Positions 33,880-43,314 of a stretch of DNA of 64,000 bases are shown here, piece after piece. The stretch lies in the NCBI GenBank assembly GCA_965226775.1, contig CBDDEI010000002.1, positions 1,302,001 to 1,366,000 of the forward strand. The letters run 5' to 3'. Numbering within the stretch: the stretch's first letter is position 1; every line of letters begins with the position of its first letter. Source of the DNA: CBDDEI01 sp965226775 (GTDB lineage: Bacteria; Chloroflexota; Dehalococcoidia; SHYD01). A program made the translations under genes and the position numbers. Under the pieces are notes generated by a model that was given only the letters and a program-made list of their open reading frames with translations, made no database searches and was not told where the DNA came from.

Positions 33880-35085
33880 ATGACACAATCGCAACGGCCG
33901 GAGCCAATCACCAAACGCTCGCCCATCTCGCAACGGGCTCGGCAGATACCGCCCTCCGGTATCCGCAAGTTCTTCGACTTGCTGGCCTCTATGGAGGGGG
34001 TTATCTCTTTGGGCGTAGGAGAGCCGGATTTCACTACGCCTTGGACCATCCGGGAAGCGGCCATCTATTCCATCACGGCAGGCCGCACCATGTACACTTC
34101 CAACTACGGCACCATGGAGCTGCGCACTGCCATCGCCGAGCATCTAGAGCGGCTCTACGGCGTGCGCTATGATCCGGAGCGGGAGATTCTCGTCACCATC
34201 GGTGTCAGCGAAGCCCTCGATCTTTCTATGCGTGCGCTCGTCGACCCAGGCGATGAGGTGCTCCTGCCCGACCCATGCTACGTCTCCTACTCCCCCTGCG
34301 CCGTGCTGGCGGGCGGCGTGTCTGTGCCCGTACCCACCGCGCTGGAGCACGAGTTCCGGCTCCGGGCCGAGGACGTGGAGGCGCGCCTGACTGATCGCTC
34401 CAAAGTGCTGATGCTGGGCTTTCCGTGCAACCCCACCGGCGCGGTCATGAGCCGCGATGACTTACAGGCGCTGGCGGACGTGGCTGAACAGCGCGATCTG
34501 ATAGTGGTCTCCGATGAGATCTACGACCGCCTAGTTTATGACAGCGAGCACACTTGCTTTGCTTCACTGCCAGGGATGCGAGAGCGCACCGTGCTTTTGG
34601 GCGGGTTCTCCAAGAGCTATGCCATGACCGGCTGGCGAGTGGGCTACGCGGCTGCGCCCGCGGAGATCCTGGAAGCCATGATGAAGGTGCACCAGTACGT
34701 GACGATGTGCGCCCCTACCATGAGCCAGGCTGCGGCGGTAGAAGCGTTGCACCGGGGCAGTGTCCACGTGGAAGAGATGCGTGAGTCTTACGACAGGCGT
34801 CGGCGGGTGATGGTGAAAGCTTTCAACGATATGGGGCTCACCTGCTTCGAGCCGAAAGGCGCGTTCTATGCGTTCCCCTCCATCGTCAGCAGCGGCCTCA
34901 GCTCGGAGGAGTTTGCCGAGCGGCTGTTGATGGAAGAGCAGGTGGCGGTAGTGCCTGGTTCAGCCTTTGGGGCTTGCGGAGAAGGCCACGTGCGGTGCTG
35001 CTACGCCACTTCCCTGGATGAGATACGGGAAGCGCTGGACCGCATCCAACGCTTTATAGACCGCTGCCGGGCTAACCCCAAGTAA
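33880..35085 (+). CDS. Class I/II PLP-dependent aminotransferase
   Basis: A 401-residue fold-type I aminotransferase. The PLP-binding lysine is in GGFSKSYAMTGWRVGYA. The pocket residues NPTGAVMS and VVSDEIYDRLVY, with YTSNYGTMELRTAIAEHL, are as in AspC/PatA-like aminotransferases. A regulator of the Lrp type precedes it in the same operon. The amino-acid substrate (aspartate, aromatic or alanine) cannot be fixed by sequence alone. Confidence 0.9.
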   Translation: MTQSQRPEPITKRSPISQRARQIPPSGIRKFFDLLASMEGVISLGVGEPDFTTPWTIREAAIYSITAGRTMYTSNYGTMELRTAIAEHLERLYGVRYDPEREILVTIGVSEALDLSMRALVDPGDEVLLPDPCYVSYSPCAVLAGGVSVPVPTALEHEFRLRAEDVEARLTDRSKVLMLGFPCNPTGAVMSRDDLQALADVAEQRDLIVVSDEIYDRLVYDSEHTCFASLPGMRERTVLLGGFSKSYAMTGWRVGYAAAPAEILEAMMKVHQYVTMCAPTMSQAAAVEALHRGSVHVEEMRESYDRRRRVMVKAFNDMGLTCFEPKGAFYAFPSIVSSGLSSEEFAERLLMEEQVAVVPGSAFGACGEGHVRCCYATSLDEIREALDRIQRFIDRCRANPK

Positions 35086-35113
35086 GCCACCGATCTGTGC
35101 CGCGTTTCTACTG

Positions 35114-35344
35114 CTAGGAAGTGCCGTCCTCTTCCTCCTGCATGCTCCCGCAATTGGGGCAGCGTGGTGCGCTTTTTAGGAGAGTCGCGTTGCACGCAGG
35201 ACATGCCTTGTAGTTCTCTTCCATCTCCATTCGCAGGCTTTCTGACGGCTTGTTGAAGGGTAGGTTCTGCATGAAATGACGCGCTGCTGGGTAAATGAGC
35301 AGGAAAAAGACCACAAACGCTACGAAGACTAAGAAGGGGTCCAT
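35114..35344 (-). CDS. Small membrane protein with C-terminal zinc ribbon
   Basis: A 76-residue protein with one N-terminal membrane helix (VFVAFVVFFLLIYPA) followed by a soluble zinc ribbon. The CPAC and CPNC pairs at residues 48-51 and 62-65 form the site. Such proteins are common as hypotheticals in Chloroflexota. It ends in acidic residues. The stop is 29 bases from the convergent aminotransferase gene. The function is unknown. Confidence 0.7.
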   Translation of the reverse strand: MDPFLVFVAFVVFFLLIYPAARHFMQNLPFNKPSESLRMEMEENYKACPACNATLLKSAPRCPNCGSMQEEEDGTS

Positions 35345-35375
35345 GTGTTCTTCCTTCGTAAAGGCTGCATGCAGC

Positions 35376-36215
35376 TTACCTTAGGCCGGCCCAGCGCCAG
35401 GGGTGTTCGCCTGCTAGGCGCAGCAGATCGGCGTGCACCTGAGCGTTGCCCGCCACGAACCCCAGCATGTCCAGCGACGCCGGGCTGTTGTCCCGCTCCG
35501 TGATCAAGCCGCCCGCTTCTCTCACCAGCAGGATTCCCGGCGCTACGTCCCAACGGGAGACGTCGTGATGCAGATAAAGGTCCAGGCGCCCTGCCGCCAC
35601 GTAGGCCAGCCCTAGCGCGGCTGAGCCGCTGATGCGCAGGCTCTGCACGTTGGGCCAGAGGCTGAGGAAGAACTCCAGGAGATACTGGGCGCGCTGGTTG
35701 TCATAACCAATATCGCTGCCCACTAAGGATTCCTGCACCGTCTGCTTGTTCGCAACGTGCATCTGTTCGCCGTTGAGCCAAGCGCCCTTACCGGCCTCCG
35801 CGGAGAAGAGCTCTTGACGGCAGGGGTCGTAGGTGACGGCTACCACCACCTCGTCGTGTCGGGCCAGGGCGATGTTTATGGCAAAGTAGGGGATGCCCTG
35901 AGAGAAGTTCTTGGTGCCGTCTATGGGATCGAGGATCCACTGGTACTCTGCCTGAGCGCGGCCCTCCGGCGCGGACTCCTCCGAGAGAATGTCGCTGTCC
36001 GGATACTCCTCGCTCAAGCGCTCTGATAGGAGGCGCTCCACGGCCAGGTCAACTTCCGTAACCACGTTGCCGCGTCCCTTGGTTTGCACCGGCCCCGCGT
36101 GCTGGAAGCGGCTCATTGCCAAGCTGCCTGCTTCTCGCGCCAACCCTTCCGCCACGGCGCGGGGTGTGCCGCCGCTGGTGGACAGAGGGAGTGCGCTTGG
36201 AGGCTGAGTGGACAT
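35376..36215 (-). CDS. Inositol monophosphatase-family phosphatase
   Basis: A 279-residue SuhB/CysQ-type Mg-dependent phosphatase. The metal motif DPIDGTKNF is intact, as is the C-terminal WDVAPGILLVREAGG. The glutamate of the SEES site (ILSEESAPEG) is present. I use ATG 36215 (MSTQPPS); a longer start at 36242 is possible, and neither has a strong binding site. Substrates in the family include inositol phosphate, fructose-1,6-bisphosphate and PAP; the choice here is open. Confidence 0.88.
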   Translation of the reverse strand: MSTQPPSALPLSTSGGTPRAVAEGLAREAGSLAMSRFQHAGPVQTKGRGNVVTEVDLAVERLLSERLSEEYPDSDILSEESAPEGRAQAEYQWILDPIDGTKNFSQGIPYFAINIALARHDEVVVAVTYDPCRQELFSAEAGKGAWLNGEQMHVANKQTVQESLVGSDIGYDNQRAQYLLEFFLSLWPNVQSLRISGSAALGLAYVAAGRLDLYLHHDVSRWDVAPGILLVREAGGLITERDNSPASLDMLGFVAGNAQVHADLLRLAGEHPWRWAGLR

Positions 36216-36380
36216 GGCGTTCCGCGTGGAGTGTAGCCCCATCCTAGTGGGCTGTCTAGCCTAATTTGCTGCTCTATGACCCTGCCAGTGGCGGCGCGCC
36301 GCGTGCTACAATAGACAATTGAACATCTGCCCCCAATCCGCCGTAATTAGGCACACGTTGCTGTAGGGGAGGCCGCTTTA

Positions 36381-39308
36381 ATGCCATTGGATAGCATCCA
36401 CGTTCGGGGCGCTCGAGAGCATAATCTCAAGAACATTGATGTTGTTATCCCGCGCAATAAGCTGGTGGTCATCACCGGCCCCTCGGGTTCCGGCAAGTCC
36501 TCTTTAGCGTTCGACACGATCTATGCAGAGGGGCAGCGCCGCTACGTGGAGTCGCTTTCGGCCTACGCCCGACAGTTCCTCGGCCAAATGGAAAAGCCGG
36601 ATGTGGACTACATCGAGGGGCTGAGCCCAGCTATATCCATCGATCAAAAGGGCTCCAGCCGCAACCCCCGCTCTACCGTTGCTACCGTCACCGAGATCTA
36701 CGATTACTTGCGCCTGCTCTTTGCCCGCGTTGGTCTTCCCCACTGTCCCAACTGCGGCAGGGAAGTGCAGCGCCAGACGGTGCAGCAGATAGTGGACGCC
36801 GTGCAGGCGTTGCCAAACGGCACGCGCTTTCTGGTGATGGCGCCGCTTATCAAAGACCGCAAGGGAGAGAACCTGGCGCTCCTAGAAGACCTGCGCAAAG
36901 CGGGCTATGTCCGTGTGCGGGTGGACGGACGCATCCGGGAGCTGACCGAATCCATCGCCATGAACCGCAATAGACGGCACACCGTAGAGGTTGTGGTCGA
37001 CCGGCTAGCAATTCCTACGCAGGAAGAACTGGATCAGGCCGCGGCTGCCAGCGAGCTATCGCCTCGGGAGGCCATCCGCGGCCGCGTTACGGACTCTGTG
37101 GAGACGTCGCTGAAGCTAGGCGGGGGCACTGTGCTCATCAGCGTGGTGGACGGCGATGAGATACTCTTCTCCGAGGACTTTGCGTGCGTCTATTGCAACG
37201 TCAGCCTGGGGGAGATTGCGCCCCGCACCTTTAGCTTCAACAGCCCCCACGGCGCCTGCCCGGATTGCACTGGCCTGGGCATGAAGTTGGAAGCGGACCC
37301 GGAGTTGGTCATCCCAAACAAGGACCTGAGTCTCGCCGAGGGCGCTATCCAGCCCTGGCAGCGGGCCGGCTCTATGAGCCCATGGTACTCCAGCATGATC
37401 GCCTCTTTAGCGCGCCGCCACGACTTCTCTATCGACGTGCCGGTCCGGCAGCTCTCGCAGGAGCTGATAGATGTCCTCCTCTACGGTGACCGAAGCGAGT
37501 CGCTGCGCGTGGAACATCGGGGGCGTCACGGCCATATGCACACCTGGCGCACCAATTTCGAGGGCGTTATCCCCAACCTTATGCGTCGCTATAAAGAGAC
37601 TGAGTCCGAGTTTATCAAGTTGGAGATTGAGCGCTACATGACCGCCTCCCTCTGCCCCACCTGCGAAGGCAGGCGGCTGAAGCCGGAGGCGCTGTCGGTG
37701 ACGGTTGCAGACTTTAACATTGCCCAGGTGACTAAAATGTCCATCGTTGCCGGGCTGCGGTGGGTGGACTTTTTGGCTGGTGATAGCAGTAAGCCTACAC
37801 CGCTCACCACACGAGACCAGACCATTTCCCGCCAGATCCTCAAGGAGCTGAAAGGCCGCCTGGGGTTCCTGCTGGACGTAGGTCTGGAATACATCACCCT
37901 CGATAGGGCAGCAGCCAGCCTCTCCGGCGGCGAGTCACAGCGTATCCGTCTCGCAACGCAGATTGGCTCCGGGCTTATGGGCGTCCTCTATGTTTGTGAT
38001 GAGCCCTCCATTGGCCTCCATCCCGTTGACAACAAGCGGCTCACTGAGACGCTGAAGAAGCTCCGGGATCTGGGCAACACCGTGCTCATTGTGGAGCATG
38101 ACGAAGCAATGATCCGCTCCGGCGATCATATTGTCGATATGGGTCCGGGTGCAGGTGAGCATGGCGGCGAGGTAGTGGCCGCCGGCCCGCTTGACGACAT
38201 CATGTCGGAGCCGCGGTCGGTGACCGGCCAATACCTGTGCGGCGTGAAGGAGATCCCCTATCCGGAGACCCGCCGCAAGGGGAACGGCAAGAAGCTTGTT
38301 ATCCGCGGCGCGCGGGAGAACAACCTCAAGAATGTTGATGTGGAGATTCCCCTAGGAAGCCTTGTGTGTGTCACCGGCGTATCCGGTAGCGGCAAGAGCA
38401 CCCTTATCTACGACATCCTCTACAAGAAGCTGGCCCAGTCCCTCTACAGAGCAAAAGATAAGCCTGGCGCCCACGCGGCTATCGAGGGTATTGAGCACAT
38501 TGATAAGGTTATCAACATCGATCAGTCACCCATCGGAAGGACGCCGCGCAGCAATCCGGCTACTTACACCGGTGCGTTCACATCCATCCGAGACCTCTTT
38601 GCTGCGGTGCCGGAGGCCCGGATGCGCGGTTATAAAGCGGGACGCTTCTCCTTCAACGTGAAGGGCGGCCGCTGCGAGACGTGCCGCGGCGAGGGCTATG
38701 TGCAGATAGAGATGCACTTCCTGCCGGACATCGAAGTGCCCTGCGAGGTGTGCAAGGGGCAGCGCTACAACCGAGAGGCGCTGGAGGTTCTCTTTAAAGA
38801 GAAGAACATTGCGGAAGTGCTGGATATGACCATTGAGGAGGCGGTGGACTTCTTCTCCGCCTTCCCAAGTATTCGCGCAAAGCTGGAAACGATGAACCAG
38901 GTCGGGCTCTCTTACATGCGTCTGGGGCAACCTGCCACCACCCTTTCCGGCGGTGAGGCGCAGCGTGTGAAGCTGTCAGCGGAGCTCTCCCGCCGCGCAA
39001 CCGGCCGCACGCTCTACATCCTTGATGAGCCGACTACCGGCCTCTCTTTTGGAGACGTCGCCGCTTTGATGAGTGTGCTGCAGCGGCTGGTAGACACAGG
39101 CAACACCGTGGTGCTCATAGAGCACCACCTGGACCTTATCAAGAATGCCGACTGGCTTATTGACCTGGGGCCCACCGGCGGCGATGCAGGCGGCTATGTG
39201 CTGGCAACGGGGACGCCGGAGGAGATGACCAAAGTGGAGCACTCCCACACAGGAGACTACCTCCAGCGCGTGCTGACCAGGAACGGCACAGCGGTTTCTG
39301 TAGCGTAG
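36381..39308 (+). CDS. uvrA: UvrABC excision-repair protein UvrA
   Basis: Damage-recognition ATPase of nucleotide excision repair. The 975-residue protein contains two ABC modules. Walker A motifs are GPSGSGKSS (residues 33-41) and GVSGSGKST (about 666-674), with LSGGESQRIRLA and LSGGEAQRVKLS signatures. Zinc-binding cysteines occur at CPNC, CVYC/CPDC and CETC/CEVC. After the second Walker B the usual TTGLH reads TTGLS. The length is close to normal (about 940-970). ATG follows GGGGAGG. uvrB/uvrC are not in the window. Confidence 0.97.
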   Translation: MPLDSIHVRGAREHNLKNIDVVIPRNKLVVITGPSGSGKSSLAFDTIYAEGQRRYVESLSAYARQFLGQMEKPDVDYIEGLSPAISIDQKGSSRNPRSTVATVTEIYDYLRLLFARVGLPHCPNCGREVQRQTVQQIVDAVQALPNGTRFLVMAPLIKDRKGENLALLEDLRKAGYVRVRVDGRIRELTESIAMNRNRRHTVEVVVDRLAIPTQEELDQAAAASELSPREAIRGRVTDSVETSLKLGGGTVLISVVDGDEILFSEDFACVYCNVSLGEIAPRTFSFNSPHGACPDCTGLGMKLEADPELVIPNKDLSLAEGAIQPWQRAGSMSPWYSSMIASLARRHDFSIDVPVRQLSQELIDVLLYGDRSESLRVEHRGRHGHMHTWRTNFEGVIPNLMRRYKETESEFIKLEIERYMTASLCPTCEGRRLKPEALSVTVADFNIAQVTKMSIVAGLRWVDFLAGDSSKPTPLTTRDQTISRQILKELKGRLGFLLDVGLEYITLDRAAASLSGGESQRIRLATQIGSGLMGVLYVCDEPSIGLHPVDNKRLTETLKKLRDLGNTVLIVEHDEAMIRSGDHIVDMGPGAGEHGGEVVAAGPLDDIMSEPRSVTGQYLCGVKEIPYPETRRKGNGKKLVIRGARENNLKNVDVEIPLGSLVCVTGVSGSGKSTLIYDILYKKLAQSLYRAKDKPGAHAAIEGIEHIDKVINIDQSPIGRTPRSNPATYTGAFTSIRDLFAAVPEARMRGYKAGRFSFNVKGGRCETCRGEGYVQIEMHFLPDIEVPCEVCKGQRYNREALEVLFKEKNIAEVLDMTIEEAVDFFSAFPSIRAKLETMNQVGLSYMRLGQPATTLSGGEAQRVKLSAELSRRATGRTLYILDEPTTGLSFGDVAALMSVLQRLVDTGNTVVLIEHHLDLIKNADWLIDLGPTGGDAGGYVLATGTPEEMTKVEHSHTGDYLQRVLTRNGTAVSVA

Positions 39309-39394
39309 ACAGCCCATAAACGTATTACACATAGAAGCCTTTCTCCTAGAAGCGGGGAAGGTAAAGTTGACACTCAGTAATACGGGTAGGGTTT

Positions 39395-39400
39395 TACAAT
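39395..39400 (+). promoter_or_regulatory. -10 element placed for a leaderless ktrB mRNA
   Basis: TACAAT ends six bases before the ktrB ATG at 39407, so transcription would start at or next to the A of the start codon. A TTGACA at 39367-39372 is present, but the 22-base spacing is too long for a standard sigma-70 pair. No ribosome binding site lies before the ATG. Confidence 0.55.
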
Positions 39401-39406
39401 CAACCA

Positions 39407-40870
39407 ATGGCTGAGCCGGAAGACGAACGGCAGCGCGTAGTTGTTCACCAGCCAGGTGAACTTCTGGGCGGTCAGCGCCTAGGGGATAGACGGCTTAGGC
39501 TCTCGCGTGCGGAGCCACAAAGTATCCCAGTGCGGGAGCAGGTAACGCGTCGAAAAACCTGGAATCCTGCCCTGGTTTTCTTGTATGGATTCGCGGCAAT
39601 TATTCTTCTGGGCGCACTGCTCCTTAGCTTGCCCTTTGCTACTGCAGATGGAAACTCAGCGTCGTTCTTGACGGCCCTCTTTACCGCTACTTCCGCAGTG
39701 TGTGTGACCGGGCTAGTGGTTGTGGACACGGGCACGTACTGGAGCGGGTTCGGCCATGCCATGATCTTGCTCCTGATTCAGCTTGGTGGGTTTGGGTTTA
39801 TGACTAGCTCCACCTTGCTCTTCCTACTCCTTGGTAGACAGATAACCATTCGAGAGCACGTGCTGCTCAGCGAAGTTTTAGGAACCAAGGGGTTGGAAAC
39901 TGCTCTTACCGTGGTACGAGGCGCCCTTTTCTTTACCGTCATTGCCGAAGCTATAGGGGTTGTCCTGCTCCTCATTGCATTCTTGGGTTCTATGGAACCC
40001 CCCAGAGCAATTTGGTGGGCGGTTTTTCACTCAATATCGGCGTTCAACAATGCCGGGTTCGATCTCACCGGGGGGTTTCAAAGCCTTACGGCTTACCACA
40101 ATAACCCTCTCGTGCTGCTGACTGTTGCCGGCTTGGTCATTCTCGGCGGCATTTCATTTGCGGTCGTTGCCGACCTGTTGCGCCGGCGTATGAAGCGCTT
40201 AACGCTGGATACTAAGCTTGTGCTTTGGACTACTGGCATACTGCTGTTGCTCGGCACACTCGGAGTGCTGTTTACAGAACGAGCCAACTCCGACACCCTC
40301 GGAGACATGACGTTTGGTCACCGGTTGTTGAACGCGTTTTTCCTTACAGCCAGCGGTCGCACCGCAGGTTTTTCTGCTCTTGATATTGGGGGCATGACCG
40401 GAGAAGGATTGCTCATCTTGATGTCGCTTATGTTTATCGGTGGGGCAGCGGCCTCTACGGCCGGCGGCATTAAAGTACAGACGTTCAGCCTGCTTTTGTT
40501 TGCGATTATCTCCGTGCTACGCGGCTCTTCTGAAGTGGTTGCTTTTCAGCGGCGAGTGCCACTGCATACGCTTCTCCGTGCACTCACTGTGGCGTTGCTT
40601 ACCTTGGCGCTGGTATTCCTCACTGGCTTTGCGTTGGGCGCGACACAGGAGTTCGCATTGCTGCACGTCCTCTTTGAAGCGTTCTCCGCGGTTGGAACGG
40701 TGGGACTTTCCACGGGCATCACACGGGAGCTTAGTGCGTTTGGGCAGCTTATCTTGATACCAATCATGTTTATCGGTCGCCTTGGGCCGCTGACCCTCGT
40801 GTTCGCGCTGGCATCTCGAGAACGCCGGCCGGCTTATCGATGGATGGAAGAAGAGGTAAAAATAGGATGA
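39407..40870 (+). CDS. ktrB: Trk/Ktr potassium-channel subunit KtrB
   Basis: A 487-residue membrane protein of the TrkH/KtrB family. The four repeated M-P-M units are visible, with selectivity-filter-like segments TSAVCVTGLVVVDTG, NNAGFDLTG, GRTAGFSALD and VGTVGLSTGI. These keep the filter glycines. About 45 residues of charged N-terminus precede the first helix. The next gene is ktrA, giving a complete Ktr system. The start lies right behind a -10 box, without a binding site. Confidence 0.9.
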   Translation: MAEPEDERQRVVVHQPGELLGGQRLGDRRLRLSRAEPQSIPVREQVTRRKTWNPALVFLYGFAAIILLGALLLSLPFATADGNSASFLTALFTATSAVCVTGLVVVDTGTYWSGFGHAMILLLIQLGGFGFMTSSTLLFLLLGRQITIREHVLLSEVLGTKGLETALTVVRGALFFTVIAEAIGVVLLLIAFLGSMEPPRAIWWAVFHSISAFNNAGFDLTGGFQSLTAYHNNPLVLLTVAGLVILGGISFAVVADLLRRRMKRLTLDTKLVLWTTGILLLLGTLGVLFTERANSDTLGDMTFGHRLLNAFFLTASGRTAGFSALDIGGMTGEGLLILMSLMFIGGAAASTAGGIKVQTFSLLLFAIISVLRGSSEVVAFQRRVPLHTLLRALTVALLTLALVFLTGFALGATQEFALLHVLFEAFSAVGTVGLSTGITRELSAFGQLILIPIMFIGRLGPLTLVFALASRERRPAYRWMEEEVKIG

Positions 40871-40889
40871 TGAATCAGGAGGAGCTTGA

Positions 40890-41555
40890 ATGAGCGATCC
40901 AATGCAGGTTGTGGTATTGGGCATGGGCCGCTTTGGTATGGCGGTTGCTGTGGAGTTAACCAAGCTAGGGCATGAGGTACTGGCAGTTGACAATGATGAG
41001 CGCGCGATTAGGGAGTGTGCTGATACCGTTGCTCGTGCTGTTCAAGCCGACGTTACTGACTTGGAAGTGCTCAAAGAGCTGGGCGTTGCTCGTTTCAACA
41101 CGGCCATAGTAGCTATAGCGAGCAATCTGCAGGCGAGCATTCTCTGCACGGTAACGCTGAAGCAGCTCGGCGTTGCCCGCATCATCGCTAAAGCTGGGAC
41201 CGCCATTCATGGTGTGATCCTGGAACAGGTGGGCGCAAGCCGGGTCATTTTTCCTGAGAAGGAGACGGGCGCTCGCCTAGCCCATAGCATCGCAGCTACC
41301 GGTATTCGAGATTATCTAGACGTGGCTCCCGGCTATGGCTTCGCGCGGATCGCCGTCCCTCCATCCTGGACGGGGAAGAGGCTTGATGATCTAGGCTTGA
41401 AACGCGCCTACGGAGTAACGCCTATGGCCCTGCATCACGAGCGGGCAGTGACATTGAACCCGCATGTCTCGGAGGTGCTTCAGCCAGGAGACGACTTGAT
41501 CGTTGCAGGACTAGATGGGGACTTAGCTAAACTACCTGCTGCCGGCACCGAGTAG
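40890..41555 (+). CDS. ktrA: Trk/Ktr regulatory subunit KtrA
   Basis: A 221-residue RCK protein. The Rossmann motif GMGRFG is at residues 11-16 followed by acidic AVDNDE, binding NAD(H)/ATP. A C-terminal RCK_C (TrkA-C) domain begins near residue 135 (DYLDVAPGYGFARIAVPPS). ATG 40890 has GGAGGAGC upstream. It pairs with ktrB 19 bases upstream and would gate the channel in the cytosol. Confidence 0.92.
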   Translation: MSDPMQVVVLGMGRFGMAVAVELTKLGHEVLAVDNDERAIRECADTVARAVQADVTDLEVLKELGVARFNTAIVAIASNLQASILCTVTLKQLGVARIIAKAGTAIHGVILEQVGASRVIFPEKETGARLAHSIAATGIRDYLDVAPGYGFARIAVPPSWTGKRLDDLGLKRAYGVTPMALHHERAVTLNPHVSEVLQPGDDLIVAGLDGDLAKLPAAGTE

Positions 41556-41621
41556 CGAACCTGCTCAACCCTATCAGTTCGGCAGTTCGCTTATGGAAGC
41601 CGGTGCGCTACTTGAGTGCGC

Positions 41622-43268
41622 CTACGCGTAGATAATCTGTGCTTTAGCGCCCTCAACCGTTTTGGTGACCTCGATGCGGACGGGGAACGCGTCCTTCAAG
41701 TCCTCGATGTGGGTGATGATGAGGATGCGCTGAAAGTAGTCCGCAATGGCGTTGATAGCATCAACCAGCTTCTCACGGCCGGCGGCATCCTGGGTGCCGA
41801 AGCCTTCATCGATGACCAGCGTGGGCAGGGCCACCCCCGCGCGTCGTGCCAGCAGTTTGGATAGGGCGATACGCAGCGCAAAGTTCACCCGAAACGCCTC
41901 GCCGCCGCTATAGAGCTCGTAGGCGCGTGTGCCCAACTCGTCCGCGATGATGATGTCCAGCGTCTCCCGCATGTTGCCGGAGCGGAGCTGGCGCTGCGTC
42001 TGCAAAGAGATGTGCAGGCGGTTGTCCGTCATGCGGCCCAGCAGCTCATTCGCGTCATCCTCCAGCTCGGGCAATGCTGCTTCGATGAGCAACGCTTGGA
42101 CGCCCCGCTGGCTAAAGGCCGTTGCCAGCTCGTTGTAGATGCCCAACTCCTGCTCCCGCGATGCAAGCTCCTGCCGCTGGTTTTGCAGCACCGACTCGGT
42201 TCGAGCGCGACGCTCCAGCTCCACCTTGAGCCGGGTGAGAGCCTGGTTCACCTCCTGATAGCCGGCTTTGGCTTCCTCCAGCGCCCGTTGCGCCTCGGCA
42301 AGCTGTTGCTCCACCTGAGGCGCGGTCGCCAGCTCCTCTTGCAAGCTGGTAGCGCGCTGCCGCTCTTCCCCGAGACTCCGCTCCCAGCGCTCCTGCGCGG
42401 CGCTGATACGTCCGAGCTCGGCCTCAGTCTCCGGCATCTCCCGCTCGGCCTGCCGCAGCTCTTCGATTCCCTTCAGTGCAGGCTCTAGCGCTTTAAGTTG
42501 CTCCTGCACCTCCTGGTGTCGTTGCGCATCGTAGTCCAGCGCGGCCATGCGCTTGCGGACGCTTTGCAGCGCCTCCCGCGCTTCCGGCGCATAGCCCTCT
42601 GCGGCGAGGGTTGCCGAGAGGTTGCTCGCCTGCGTCTCAAGGGGCGGTAGCTCAGCGGCGGCGCGCTCGGCGTTCTCCGCCCCTTGCGTTGCCGCGGTGA
42701 GCTTGCTCTGAACGTCCTGCTGCTGTCTCGCCAGCGAAGCCTCCTGCTGCGCCAGGCTTTGCTCTAGCTGTTGCCGCTGCTGCTCGATGCGCTGCCGCTC
42801 CAATTCATTGCTTCGATAGAGGTCCCGCTGGCGCTCTAACTCCTGCTGGTACTCGTCGATGATACGCTGGTGGCCGTCGGGGCCAAGCTCTGTGCCGCAG
42901 AGGGGGCAGGCGCCCTGGGCGCCGGGTGCGCTAAGCTGCTTCACCTTGGCCCCCAGATCTTTGCCCTGCTGGATGATGTTTTCGTTGGTATGGGCGAGGA
43001 CACCCAGCCGGGCGGCGCTCTCCTGGAGGGAGTTCCGCTGGGCGAGCAGCTCCTGTGCCTGCTGAGCGACCGTCAGGAGTTGGGCCTGCGCCGCTTCTCT
43101 GGCTTGCACGTAGGCGGGCAGCCCTGTCGCCTGCTCTTTCAGTCCGGCCACTCGTTGTTCCAGCAGATGTAGCTGCGTTGTGAGCTTGTGCTTAGCCTCC
43201 TCCTGAGCATGGGCGGCTGCGCTCTCTTCCCGTTGCAGGCTGAGGAGGGTCTGCATCGCCTGGTTCAT
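41622..43268 (-). CDS. sbcC: SbcC C-terminal portion (after a frameshift)
   Basis: This is the distal part of the SbcC exonuclease ATPase. It holds a long coiled coil with the zinc hook CPLCG near residue 96, then the ABC signature YSGGEAFRVNFALRIALSKLL and the Walker B LVIDEGFGTQD at the end. The ATG at 43268 is only the first Met after the break; in-frame sequence continues upstream to about 43325 (AIEETQQQYQELTAAHTG), so it is not a genuine gene start. With the upstream part it makes a normal SbcC of about 860 residues. Confidence 0.9.
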   Translation of the reverse strand: MNQAMQTLLSLQREESAAAHAQEEAKHKLTTQLHLLEQRVAGLKEQATGLPAYVQAREAAQAQLLTVAQQAQELLAQRNSLQESAARLGVLAHTNENIIQQGKDLGAKVKQLSAPGAQGACPLCGTELGPDGHQRIIDEYQQELERQRDLYRSNELERQRIEQQRQQLEQSLAQQEASLARQQQDVQSKLTAATQGAENAERAAAELPPLETQASNLSATLAAEGYAPEAREALQSVRKRMAALDYDAQRHQEVQEQLKALEPALKGIEELRQAEREMPETEAELGRISAAQERWERSLGEERQRATSLQEELATAPQVEQQLAEAQRALEEAKAGYQEVNQALTRLKVELERRARTESVLQNQRQELASREQELGIYNELATAFSQRGVQALLIEAALPELEDDANELLGRMTDNRLHISLQTQRQLRSGNMRETLDIIIADELGTRAYELYSGGEAFRVNFALRIALSKLLARRAGVALPTLVIDEGFGTQDAAGREKLVDAINAIADYFQRILIITHIEDLKDAFPVRIEVTKTVEGAKAQIIYA

Positions 43269-43314
43269 GCCGGTGTGGGCTGCGGTCAGCTCCTGGTACT
43301 GCTGCTGCGTCTCT

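Noticed and set aside
39367..39400. Ordinary sigma-70 promoter for ktrB
   Set aside because: The spacing of 22 bases between TTGACA and TACAAT is too long; kept only as a -10 for a leaderless start.
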